From contig JAUCBJ010007306.1 of assembly GCA_032718475.1 (NCBI GenBank), positions 1-51,240 of the forward strand: 51,240 bases of DNA, read 5' to 3'. Position 1 is the stretch's first letter; each line of letters opens with the position of its first letter. Below, piece after piece: positions 22,961-33,700 of the stretch. Both the position numbers and the translations under genes were made by a program. The DNA is from Nemertoderma westbladi. Lineage: Eukaryota; Xenacoelomorpha; Nemertodermatida; Nemertodermatidae. The notes under the pieces are model-generated. The model worked only from the letters and a program-made list of their open reading frames with translations, made no database searches and was not told the origin of the DNA.

Positions 22961-23815
22961 TCGCGAGTCCTCCTTCTTGGGTTGTCTACTGTCGATCTGT
23001 CTGCGTCACACAAGTCATAGTTGGTAGGTGGGTACTACCGAAGTAACTAGTCCAGTGTGGTGTATCACTCATGTCTGTATTATATACATCGAATATGGGT
23101 AATAAATGTCAAAATGTCAAAATGTCAAAACTTACCTCGGTATATATATACTATATACACCCTAACCGGTACAAATAAAATCAAAAGGTATATAATTAAA
23201 ATATAATAATTCAGCCTACCGGCTAAATCTGTACAAATAAGTGTATAGCGGTATACGCTACCAAAATATAGATCAACAAGTGTCTAGGGGCAAAAATGTC
23301 TAGGGGAAAATATGTACCAACAAACACATAAATTAGACAGTAGAACCCACAAATTTTGAGTAATACTGTGCTCTAAGTATAAACGACACGAGTCATAAAA
23401 CTTACGTTCCTTTGATCTTCTAGTCATACAGATCCCCAGATACAACAAACGGTTCCGTTTCCAGCATCGTGGACGAATCATTGACCTCCCAAACTTGCTA
23501 AAAACGACCTAATCCTTCGAGGCGGTCCAGAAATGAGTCCTTGAGTACTGAAAAATCGAAGGTGAGAGTTTTACGGACTACTCTACGAAACATTTTCCTA
23601 GGTACCGATACAAATTGGTCTTTAAACCTTGCGTACCTTTTCAAGTACCGAAAAAGGTAACACCGCACACACACGGCCTAAGACAAAATAATTACAAACT
23701 AACTAGCTATTTATAGCTAGCCAAATACAAAATAACTTATTTAAATATAAAATAATTAACTTATGTAGAGCGCACATTGACCTAAATTATGTACGTATCT
23801 CCTACTGATAAGTCC
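22961..23815 (-). other. R2 leader between 5' LTR and gag
   Basis: AT-rich and non-coding, with short AATGTCAAA repeats at 23106-23130 and TATATA runs. No primer-binding site is obvious next to 23815. Confidence 0.55.
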
Positions 23816-25854
23816 AGTAGTATACCGCCTACCGGATCCTAGTAACGAAGTCCTTACACCCTTACACGAGTCCTTACTGTAGAATCCAGCAGTGTATATG
23901 GGCTTGTACAGTATCTGACAAGAAATCCCAGTCCAGGGCGTCTAAATAAACAGATACTAAGTACACAAACTACTACTGGCGAGGAATGGAGCCTGATGTC
24001 TATTCTAATACTTGGCCGAATCAAATGCCTGGGCTAACTAGACAAACAGGATGCCCAGCCTCTAACCAGTGACGCAGATGTACAGTCTACAGATACAGAC
24101 CAAACTCACGGGAAAACAATCCCTGCGTAGTGAATCCTAACTATCGCTAATGGACCTCAAATACTGTAAACTTGCCGTGGTGTGATTTATATGGGTATAA
24201 TATGAGCTAGTCCAATCAATACTCACATGGTACTAGAGTAAAACAATACTGCCGACAGGAAAATTGCAGTCAAAAGGGGTACCCTGTGACAGAGTAAGAC
24301 AAATACCAAATATCTCCTCAAATAATAATAACTTACTTGTAAATCAGTAGCTTAGATCTCAAGCGTGTGTGTGTTACGAGTAAAACAATTTTGGTGTATC
24401 GCCGTTATACTAGGTTTTGGTGATTTTTAACAAAATAACAACACCGGGCGCTAGCTACTTGAATAAGCTTGTTGCACGCTGTAGGCATAATACTTACAAA
24501 TAACTGACGTCAAAAGGGCTCCCTCCTCCTTTATTCACAACTCAACCAGGCAATTACGTTGTAAGTAACTATGCCTGTGATCGGCACTGATACCAGATTC
24601 TGATTATGAGATAAGGAAATAGGTGTTAATTTACTACCGTACGAATAGCTGATCTGGTATGTAATTTTGATTCTAGAATTTTGTTACTGCAGTAAATACC
24701 TTTCAGTATGTGGCAAGGGCGTGGTCGATAGTTAGTAAACCTCCTTTAGCAAAAAGTGTGCCGGTAGCAGAAAGCTGCCTCTTGCCTGATCAAATACTTT
24801 GGAATCTGACAGGTCAGTCAAACTATAAGGCCTACAGAGCTAACCGGTACTGTAGGTCAGTACTGCAAATCACCAAATTATAGAGCGTGCTATTTGCACC
24901 TAAGTGTACTTGCGTGTACTGACGAACAGCAACAGCTCACACCTGTAGGAGATACACGTTGACCCGGGTTTTTCCTGTCTGTATCTGAGGTATTTAATCC
25001 TAAATTTTACGGAATCCCAGGACGTCGTCACACTTCACCCTGATCTAAAGGTCTTACGGCGGGCAAGGGCGTCAAACAAAGTCTTACCTTCCTCTGATGT
25101 GGGCGTTTTTAGGCAGTGAGGCATACTTCCAAATGGGTGTGGGCGAAGATAATGTGGGCTCTCTTATGCATCGTGGACATCCCTCCCCCTTGCATTGCTG
25201 AGGCCTAACGGTCTAGGCAGCCATTCCCCGAAGCGTTTGGCTGTCTCAAGATAGATACCTCAAAACTACATGTCTGAGTTTGCAGTATATTTTAACGTAA
25301 ATAAAATAAAACGTAAAAAATAACAAAGACTTGTCAAATTAAACTAACTTTGCAAAATAACAAAGCGAATTAAACTGAAATAGACTAATAACTATTAGCA
25401 ATTAAGACTAAAGACTGAGAATAAGGTAAGTGATAACCGAACTACAAACGGCACCTTATATAGCAAATCTTAAGCATGGAATTCACTAGAACATTCTACT
25501 ACATTCTACGAGCGCACATTGGAGCAATAAATTATCAAGTGCCCTACGATTGGCCCAACTCATCATTCCACGTGTTGTACGCGCCCCATTGGCTTATCTA
25601 ACTTAATGAAACCGAAAATATAATACAGCAAAATACAAATTTACCGACCTATATTCGAACCCCTGACCTAATTAGAATGTAACCCGCGCCTTAACCTACT
25701 CGACCACTGTGCCAATAGAATCCCAAGTCAAATTATAACTAATGTAGGTGATATGCAAATTACAACATACTACAAATCAAGGCAAATACGTCGGATTTTG
25801 AAAGTTTTTTACGTAGTACTGTAAATATCTACTTAACAGTGAAATAATCCCACA
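23816..25854 (-). repeat. R2 5' LTR (2039 bp, complete)
   Basis: Reading on the minus strand it begins TGTGGGATTATTTCAC (25854) and ends ...ACTTATCA (23816), with TG/CA ends. Its last ~570 bp pair with the truncated 3' LTR at 18165-18731. The remaining 1.47 kb (24388-25854) has no second copy here; its membership in the LTR is inferred from the TG end and the exact ATTAC duplication. It contains a tRNA-like relic at 25640-25725. Confidence 0.7.
25640..25725 (-). repeat. tRNA-like relic or SINE head in R2 LTR
   Basis: The minus strand has CAGTGGTCGAGTAGGTTAAG (A box of Leu/Ser-tRNA type) and, about 30 nt on, GGGGTTCGAATATAGG (B box with one mismatch). The stems are poor, so it is a pseudogene or SINE head. 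It could act as an internal Pol III promoter. Confidence 0.45.
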
Positions 25855-25987
25855 ATTACTTTTCATCAGACAACAACATATTCCAAGTGAGTACACCTGT
25901 TCAACTTACACCTTAGCCCAAGGTATGCTTGAAATTAAACTTAGAATACGTGGTGAAGGATGTACAGCTATTCTTATTAAAAACATC
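25855..25987 (+). pseudogene. LINE-4 fragment 2: endonuclease middle
   Basis: It continues from 18164 as '..ELLFIRQQHIPSEYTC..' to 'GEGCTAILIKNI', matching the 'GGVAILw...' segment of LINE endonucleases. It is cut at 25987 by R3 (target ACATC) and resumes at 43292 in frame. Confidence 0.8.
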
Positions 25988-27158
25988 TGTAAAAGCTTTT
26001 GCGTCATTAACCGGTTATTTTCCCTTAAAGTACTCTGTAGTTGGTTTGCCAGGCATAAAAAGGCCGTGTCCTTGCTGTACTGGTGTTTTAGAGGACATAA
26101 AAGTCATTTCTTATGTATTTGTACTGTATTTGTACTTTAGAGGACATAATCCGCAATCTCGTGACGCGATAAGCTAGATACTCTTGAAAACAGTGTCGCT
26201 ACCATGACGACGGCTAACAGCTGATATTGCCACGTCGACGTTTCTTTGTTTCTTTGTTCTCTCGTTGTTCGGTTGACCAATCAGAGCGTTTGTTGTCTCT
26301 GTGTTGGAGGTGTATACAGAGGCTCAGTAGTTCAGTGTTATGTTTTTGCCCAGAGCCTAAGAACCGGCTTTTGGCACCTCCGTGTTTTCAGTTTTTAGTC
26401 TTACACTAGTAGGCTTAATTATAAGGACATATATCCGTTATCATAACATACCATACCTAATCAAACAACCTGTGCATACTTTTATATTGTTATACTGCTA
26501 TTTACTGTCAGTTCTTCATAATATGGTTGATGAATTATTATATTTGGAATAACGATAAATAACCCCGAAAACCCAATATTCTTGATATACCGAAGGTAAG
26601 AGAGAAAGGTTACATATAACGATTGTGACTTATGTTAAAGTGGTTTGAAGTGAATCTAATGTTATTTGATAGACCCTACATGATTCGGTCTGTGTTCCTT
26701 TTATATGTGACTAAAATCAGTGAAGATCGGCAGATTAGTGTGCAGTATTGTGCAGCATTGTGTATTAGTGAGACTGATAACGAAGCATTTCCTAAAGAAT
26801 GCGCCATATATGTGAATTGTAACTAAGCCATATCGTTGTGAGTAGTTTAAGTCATAACTCTGTTTATATAGATAGAGCGCCACGTCCTAAAGGAACTGTT
26901 AATATTTCCCGAAGGTGAATAATATTGTCAGAGATTATATAATACTGTCAGTCGAATAATACATTAGGCTTACCTAGCAATAAGATTGAGCCGTCGAACC
27001 CAATCTCCCGGGTATATCCAGCGGGTGAATGATCGCGCACAGATTGGTTTCGACTAGTGTAGTGAATCAAATACTTGTCATAGGCTAAAGGCGAATTATT
27101 ATCTAGAAGACATCCTAATTTGGCGGGTTAAACTGCCAAAGGTCTGAAAGCGCGAACA
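25988..27158 (+). repeat. R3 5' LTR
   Basis: TG...CA ends, 1171 bp. No long open frame. No convincing tRNA-complementary primer site was found directly after 27158 (ATAACGGATATAGC follows), so the primer may bind internally or differ from the usual type. Confidence 0.9.
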
Positions 27159-27204
27159 ATAACGGATATAGCTTCTTTATTGCAGTAAGCAATAAAGTTG
27201 AAAG

Positions 27205-27352
27205 TACCGGTCAACCGGTAAACCTGAACGGTACATCTGTAGGTCAGTAGGCCCAACTGCCAGAACCGGTACTGCCGTAGGTCCGTAGGTCCAACTGCCA
27301 GAACCGGTACTTCTGTAGGTCCGTAGGCCGAACTGTCCTAACCGGTACTTCC
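27205..27352 (+). repeat. 38-bp tandem repeat just inside R3 leader
   Basis: About four units of AACCGGTACTNCNGTAGGTC + CGTAGGNCNAACTGNCNG; successive AACCGGTACT words are 38 bp apart. Confidence 0.75.
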
Positions 27353-27530
27353 CGTATAAGTACATTAGTATTATTCGATTTGATTGTTGCATACTGGTAG
27401 GCTGTTTAAGAGATTAGGGACTGTACACCCCTTGTTTCTTTTGGAGCTTACTTATTTCTGTCAGTTTTATTTGTTTGTAGGCCAGTATTGAACAGAAGGC
27501 GTGTAAGCCTGATCAGATAGTACAGACAAT

Positions 27531-28106
27531 TTGTAGGCTGGGCTGTTGTCTGATTGCTGTTAAGTCCGAACGGATTGCAGTGTGTGTAGATCACCTGTCC
27601 GATAAAGAACGGTTAGGAAGTAGGGGCAGCCAAAGCTGTAAGGTAAACCCCCAACTAAAGAATAAGTCGTACTACTGGGTTAGAACGCATACTACCTAAT
27701 CATTTCGGAGTCTGCATGTCCTGTAGTTTATTTAGGCTTGAGAGTAGTCTGCCATCGTTTAGTCTGTACTTTGTTTGTGTAGTCTGTACAGGTAGAGTAT
27801 AATATTTATTTAGATAATTTGTAGGCTGGATAGTTGTCTGGCTGTTATTAGGTCTGAACGGATTGCAGTGTGTGTAGAGCCCCTGTCCGATAAAGAACGG
27901 TTAGGAAGTAGGGGCAGCCAAAGCTGTAAGGTAAACCCCCATCTAAAGAATAAGTCGTACTACTGGGTTAGAACGCATACTACCTAATCATTTCGGAGTC
28001 TGCATGTCCTGTAGTTTATTTAGGCTTGATAGTAGTCTGTCAGTATTTGGTCTGCATTTTGTTTGAGTGGTTTGTACGCGTAGCGTAATATTTATTATTC
28101 AGAGTT
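27531..28106 (+). repeat. 288-bp tandem duplication in R3 leader
   Basis: Copy 1 is 27531-27818 and copy 2 is 27819-28106. Both have TTGTAGGCTG at the start and CCTGTCCGATAAAGAACGG internally (27594 and 27882). High identity with few differences. Confidence 0.85.
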
Positions 28107-28152
28107 TATGCGATTATTCGCAACATTCATTCCCCAAGTTTGTTCCTACAAT

Positions 28153-29362
28153 AATTGTGGCTGGCCACGAGAAAAGGGACCTTATGTCGCAAAACCTGAT
28201 TCTGAGATAATCGCGTTTAAAGTTTCCCTCTAATTTTTGAACAAATTTAATTGGATTATCAATTTAGAAATGTATAAAGCGATGAGGGAAATTCAAATTG
28301 GTTCTGATATTCAATATACCTAGGAAATAACTAATTACAGGAAGCAATATAAGATGTTGCAGTATTGTATATCCCACTGTTTTAGGTTTTTCATGTCTGA
28401 ATTTAGTACTGTAATAAAATTGTACTAATATGTAGGGTAGGTACACTGTAGGCCTACATTTATTTTTTAAATGCAATACTGCAATATGGCTGGCTGTCAT
28501 TTTGTTAATTTCTGTTCGTTAGTTCTGAATATTTGTAAGCACCTACTGCGATGCGATATTAAGTGACACTGAAGAATGAATACCAGACTGTAATATTCAA
28601 AAGTCTACCGCTAGGGGGCGATAATGTTCTAGAATGTAAATTGCTTGTCATTTTGTTAATTCCTGTCCGTTTCTTTTGAAATTTTGTAGACACCTTCTAC
28701 AATATGAAATTATACTTGGGAATGAATCCTAGACTGTAATAGTCAAATGTCTGCCGCTAGGGGGCGATAATGTTCTAGAATGTAAATTGCCTGTCATTTT
28801 GTTAATTCCTGTCCGTTTGTCTTGAAATTTTATAGAGACTTTCTACAATATGGGTGGGACAAGGTGGACATCTACAACACTCCCAATAATGAATTCAATA
28901 TACGAATAATTTTAAATTTTGTAAAAAAAAATTTTTTTTGAAAAAAAAATTTATTGTTTTGAAAAAAATTTAAATTAAAAAAAAAATTTTGGTTAGCCTA
29001 CATGCTTTTTTTTAAACTTTGCAAAAAAATTTTTTTAATAGTTCATTAACAATATTAATAGTTTCAAAGTGTCAAAAGTTGTATAAATAGACGAATAACA
29101 TTGAGCTGCCTAACTATATACAGTAGTAAGAATTGCTATGATATTATTAATATTTTCCATTTTTTTTAAATAACAAAATTATTTTGAAAAGAGCTACCGG
29201 ATTCACCTTCACATAAATCGCTATAACTTTTTTTTGGAAATAGATATTGAGACCCCGTTTTTTTTGTTAAAATCTCTGGAAAATTCTGCATCTCATAGGC
29301 CTAGTAACTCAAAATCGACCTCCGGTGACATAAGGTCCCTTTTCTCGTGGCCAGCCACAATT
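28153..29362. mobile_element. T3: ~1.2-kb TIR element nested in R3 leader
   Basis: Perfect 36-bp inverted repeats at 28153-28188 and 29327-29362 (AATTGTGGCTGGCCACGAG...ACCTTATGTC). The interior contains a 146-bp tandem repeat with CCGCTAGGGGGCG words, and A/T homopolymer blocks at 28915-29030. No transposase frame. The target duplication is ambiguous (TTGT or AAT). Confidence 0.7.
28575..28860 (+). repeat. ~146-bp tandem repeat, two units, CTCF-like core
   Basis: CCGCTAGGGGGCGATAATG occurs at 28608 and 28754 within two otherwise similar units (GTAATATTCAAAAGTCTACC / GTAATAGTCAAATGTCTGCC, then TTCTAGAATGTAAATTGC). Confidence 0.75.
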
Positions 29363-30237
29363 GTGTTTGTTATACATACCGCTATAGTTAAATTAACCCC
29401 GGTACTACACGGGCTGCTTGGCGTAGGTAAAGACTGGTGATTTTGTGCACCGGTCACTCCAGCAGATGCCGTGGTTCTTTTAGCTGTTCAAGTATATTTA
29501 ACTACTGATTATATGTTGTACAAGTACTCGTACCTAATTTAGGGTTTAGTGTACAGTGCTTTCCGAAAGTAATTAGTGTAGACATTATATTTGTGTTGTA
29601 AAGTGGTTGATAGGCACGTTCGATTAGCTCTATTAACTTCTAGGTAGGAACACTCCGTGATACATAACGTAGTACCTATAGCGATACGGCTATAGGTCGT
29701 CAGGCGGTGGTATTTTCCTATCTGGACAACGCAGTGTATTTGCTACTACTTATTATTTTCAAATACCGTAGTACCCTGTCCGTTGTAATAACCAGATTCT
29801 AACCCTTTGTTAGGCTGGTTTGTAGACATCTTGTAAAATTACCCTGAAAATTCGTATTTTGTGTTTTTGTAAATTTTTGTGTTTATTTAGAGATTGTAAT
29901 CTCACCCGAATTGTACGTAATTTGTAGTATTAAGTAACTTAGGTAAATTAGCATTATTTGTTAGTGTCCTATAAGTAACACTTCACTGAAAGCGCACCGC
30001 TTTGTGTAGTGATTACTCCCCAGAAATAATAACATTTATTTCAACATTGACAAAACCCATTAAACGGGTATATATATATTATAAATCAACTCAAACGATT
30101 TATAAATAGTAGGCCTGCCATACAACAATTAGGTCTCAATATCAGTTGGACTACTGCTTAAATAACGGCAATAAAGTAAGTTAAGGTAACCAAGTAACCC
30201 TTAAAATTCAGAAATTCAGTTATTTAAAATAATTGAT
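29363..30237 (+). other. R3 leader, no gene seen
   Basis: Non-coding sequence between T3 and the ACCGGTATT repeats. Small open frames only. Confidence 0.5.
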
Positions 30238-30605
30238 ATACCGGTATTTACAATAGGCTTATTATATTTATTTCCATAAATTTTAGGTTGAAATCATACC
30301 GGTATTCTGTAATTAATTCTAGTTTGTAATTATACTTATATATATACACTATAAGTGTAAACTGCATACCGGTATTTACGATAGGCCTATTATCTTTATT
30401 TCTATAAATTTAGGCTGAAATTATACCGGTACTTGTAATTAATTCTAGTCCAGAATTATATATACTACAAACTGTAAGCTGTATACCGGTATTCCCGATA
30501 GGCCTATTATATATTTATATATATTTGTGCTAAAATTATATACCGGTTTCTGTGAAAAACCTAGTCTGTAATAATACTTATATATACAATAAGCATACCG
30601 GTATT
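30238..30605 (+). repeat. ~120-bp tandem repeat, three units, before gag
   Basis: ATACCGGTATTTACAATAGG, GCATACCGGTATTTACGATAGG-type and GTATACCGGTATTCCCGATAGG-type units begin near 30240, 30366 and 30482. They share TAATTAATTCTAG and TATATATAC blocks. Confidence 0.75.
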
Positions 30606-30739
30606 CTAATATATTATATATATCACGCTACACTGAGTAGCAGTATCGGTAATTAATTACTAGGCTAGCAGTTAACTCTGAATTACTAGACTTGCTTAAA
30701 CTGTAATATAGCAGTAGGCATTCAACTGTGCAAACCAAC

Positions 30740-33700
30740 ATGTCTGACACTAAACAGAACCTGTCAGACAGTTTATTAGATGTAACTATCTGCGACTCAG
30801 ACAGAGGTGTAGAACCGTCTAGTCCTAAGTTCAGTTCACCTCCCACTGTGAGGAAGGTCATCCCTCCAGTAGTAATAACAGAACCTAGGCTGGTCCAACA
30901 TCGTAGGTCTATCATAGGCACTCGAGCTCAGGTCAAGCGGGACCAAGAAGCAGCGGAACAGCAACAACCCGCGAGCCAAGAACTTATTTCTCAGCGGCCC
31001 GACAGCTCCAGTAGTGAAGATACTGTAGAACTGACACCCGAGCGCGGAGCAAGGATGACGGATGCGGTTTATTCGGATCCCCTTCTCATCCTTCCTGCAG
31101 CCGTACTCACTAGGCTATTGATCGCGGTGGAAGAACACCAGATCGATTGGGCGAGAAGTAAGCGCTCAACTAAAGATAGTTATGCGGGATACACAAAGGA
31201 AGAACTGAAATCTATGGTCGAGTCGCAATGGAACTTCCCCGGACCCGGACTCCCGTTCGATTTATCAGAAGCTGCCTGGGAAGACATACACCGGATGGGA
31301 GTAGCCAAGGAAACCATCGATCCAGCTGTGTGGAAGAGGTCCGCAGCCGGATACGCACAGAGATTCTTCAGCTCTATGGAGAGAGTAGAAAAACAACTGT
31401 TTCAACAACCTAAAGGACCTCAAGAGCAGGGACAACTGCTTTATCAAGTTAGAGAAAGAATTCTGCGAATCAGGCTAATATTATCAGCCTTTGAAGAGGC
31501 TTCTAAAAGAAGACAAGACACGTCGTTGCAAGTTGCCGTAAAGACTTGGTTTCAACGGGTGAGTCGCCAGGTTCAAGGAACAGCTCAGTGGAAAGCTCAG
31601 CTGGAGGAGCGCTCAACCCATGGAGAATCAACGGACGCTACTTTTTCCCAAGTGGAAAGTGAAGCGACGGCAGAGAAACCGCATAAGAGGGATGCCATTG
31701 ACATCTATCTGTCAGACTATCAGCGTTTTTTGGGAGATGAAGAGTTGAGGAGAAGGCTAGATGGACTTAGCCCTAATAGTGAAGGAGCCCAGCGTGTGTT
31801 GGATGCAATTGATGTGGATAGAAAGACAGCGGCAGTGGCAGCAGCAGTGGCAGAGGCAGAAGCGGAAAGAAAAGCGGCAGCAGCAGTGGCAGAGGCAGAA
31901 GCGGAAAGAAAAGCGGCAGCAGCAGTGGCAGCGGCAGAAGCTGAAAGAAAAGCGGCAGTGGCAGCAGCAGTGGCAGCGGCAGAAGCGGAAAGAAAAGCGG
32001 CAGTGGCAGTGGCAGTGGCAGAGGCCGAAGCGGAAAGGAAAGCGGCATCGGCAGTGGCAGAGGCCGAAGCGGAAAGAAAAGCGGCACTGGCAACAGCAGA
32101 GGCAGTGGCAGAAGCAGAACGGAGGGCATCTGAAGAGGCAACCCAACTAGAGTTGGAAAATCTTCAAGAGAGGCAAGACAACTTCAATAAACAGTTAACA
32201 GCTAGTAATATGCAGATGATGAGTCGATCTACTCCCAAAAGACAGGGGTATACATCATCTGAGGAAGGCGATACTACCGATACTGAAGGCAAAGGAAATA
32301 GATCTCGTCTAAGCAGACGTAAAAGAACATTCCATCGTCAGAAATTGCCTGATTTGCCTCCAGCTGTTAGAAGACAACTAAATAACACCAACTTAGGTAG
32401 TACAGAGCCCACAGACCAAATAATTCAAATAGAAAGACTCCCTACTATAGTAGATGAGCCTGAAATAATTAGGCCTGTTCTTGAAATCACCCCTTCGGTG
32501 ATAGACACACCTGTGCTCCCTGAAGCTACCTCTAAATTCCCTCTGCATAGCACTAAGCTACCTGTGCCCAGTAGAACTGCCCAGGAGACAGTTCAGGTCC
32601 TGGACCCCGAGCGAAATATTCATGATTTGTCGCCCGTTGTCCCTCGTCCGCCCGCTACAACGTTGGCGACTCCCGCTTTGGCGGTCGAATGGGTGGACGA
32701 GAGACGGCGGGGGATGGATCTCCTGCTCGGGCAGATGCAGGAGACTGTTCAGCAATTCAAGGGCACAGTAAGGGAAAGTAGGCTAGAGTTGCAAGAAGTG
32801 CAGCAAAGTATCGCGCTAGAACGCGATAAATTAGTAAATACTCAAAGGGGTATACCACCACCCTCGGTAACAATGTGTCAACCTGTTAGGTCTGAAGTAT
32901 CTCATGCGCAAGGTGTGGAGCCTACACGCATATATACTGCTAGCGATGTAGAAACTCCTATAGTGAACCCTATTAAGGGTAATTATAGACCTGTTGATAA
33001 TGACATTCCCTATAGACCTGATCATAATCCGAGAAATTTATATACCGATAACTCGATATTAAATAACACGATGGCCCAAGAAAGTTTTACGCGTCAAATG
33101 GCTAGAACCGAAGCCCGGCAAGCGGTGAAGGTGGGAGAGATCGTCAAGTTCAATGGAGATGAGATGAAATGGTTACCTTTTAATGAATATTACAAAGATA
33201 ACATACAGAACTCTGTACTATCTAATGGAGAGAAACTTAGATTCCTCATCGAGTGCTTGGAAGGATCTCCCAAATTAATGGCGTTAAAGTTTATTGGACA
33301 TCCAGACGGATTAAGACAAGTTTGGGATACACTAAACATCAGGTATGGTAATAGGAATAACATAGCTGGGTTTTTGTATGCAAAGTTGGTAGCGCCCCGA
33401 AGGTTTATTAGCAACGGGATTATAGAGTTTTCCGATGAAATTCAGGAGATCTGCAGACAATTAGATTGGCTAGGTAAGTCTCATGAGTATCAGAGTGCTA
33501 TGGTTATTAGAGCAGTGGCTTCTACTTTACCGAAGGGTGGAGTAGGTACACGCTGGGACAAAAAGGTGTTATACATGATGGAACAACAACAACGAAACCC
33601 TACCATGACCGATCTCATGACATTCTTGGATGGCGAAGTGAAATTACAGCTCATAAAGCAGTCCAGAGAGAAGACATCGGAAAACAAGGTAAGTGAGAAA

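Larger units (their letters stand above)
18165..25854 (-). mobile_element. R2: BEL/Pao-like LTR retrotransposon, internally deleted, with ATTAC target duplication
   Basis: The 5-bp direct repeat ATTAC flanks it at 18160-18164 and 25855-25859, and joining the flanks restores the LINE-4 frame. On the minus strand the order is: 5' LTR (25854-23816, starts TGTGGGATT, ends TTATCA), leader, gag, protease and the start of RT. The sequence then jumps into a truncated 3' LTR (about 18731-18165). RT palm, RNase H, integrase and about 1.5 kb of the 3' LTR are deleted. The full LTR is 2039 bp, unusually long. The coding part has many stops and frame changes. A non-autonomous fossil, older than R3. Confidence 0.85.

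Noticed and set aside
22441-23046. 201-residue Ser/Ala/Cys-rich plus-strand frame
   Set aside because: Antisense shadow of the R2 gag coiled-coil repeat.
25988-27158. Independent short transposon present in four copies
   Set aside because: TG/CA ends, the ACATC and GGAAT duplications and the gag-pol between two copies show that these are LTRs.
31757-32146. Three overlapping long frames (Cys/His-rich and Leu/Pro-rich readings on the minus strand, Gln-rich on the plus strand)
   Set aside because: Shadow translations of the gag AEAERKAA minisatellite; the true frame is the gag one.
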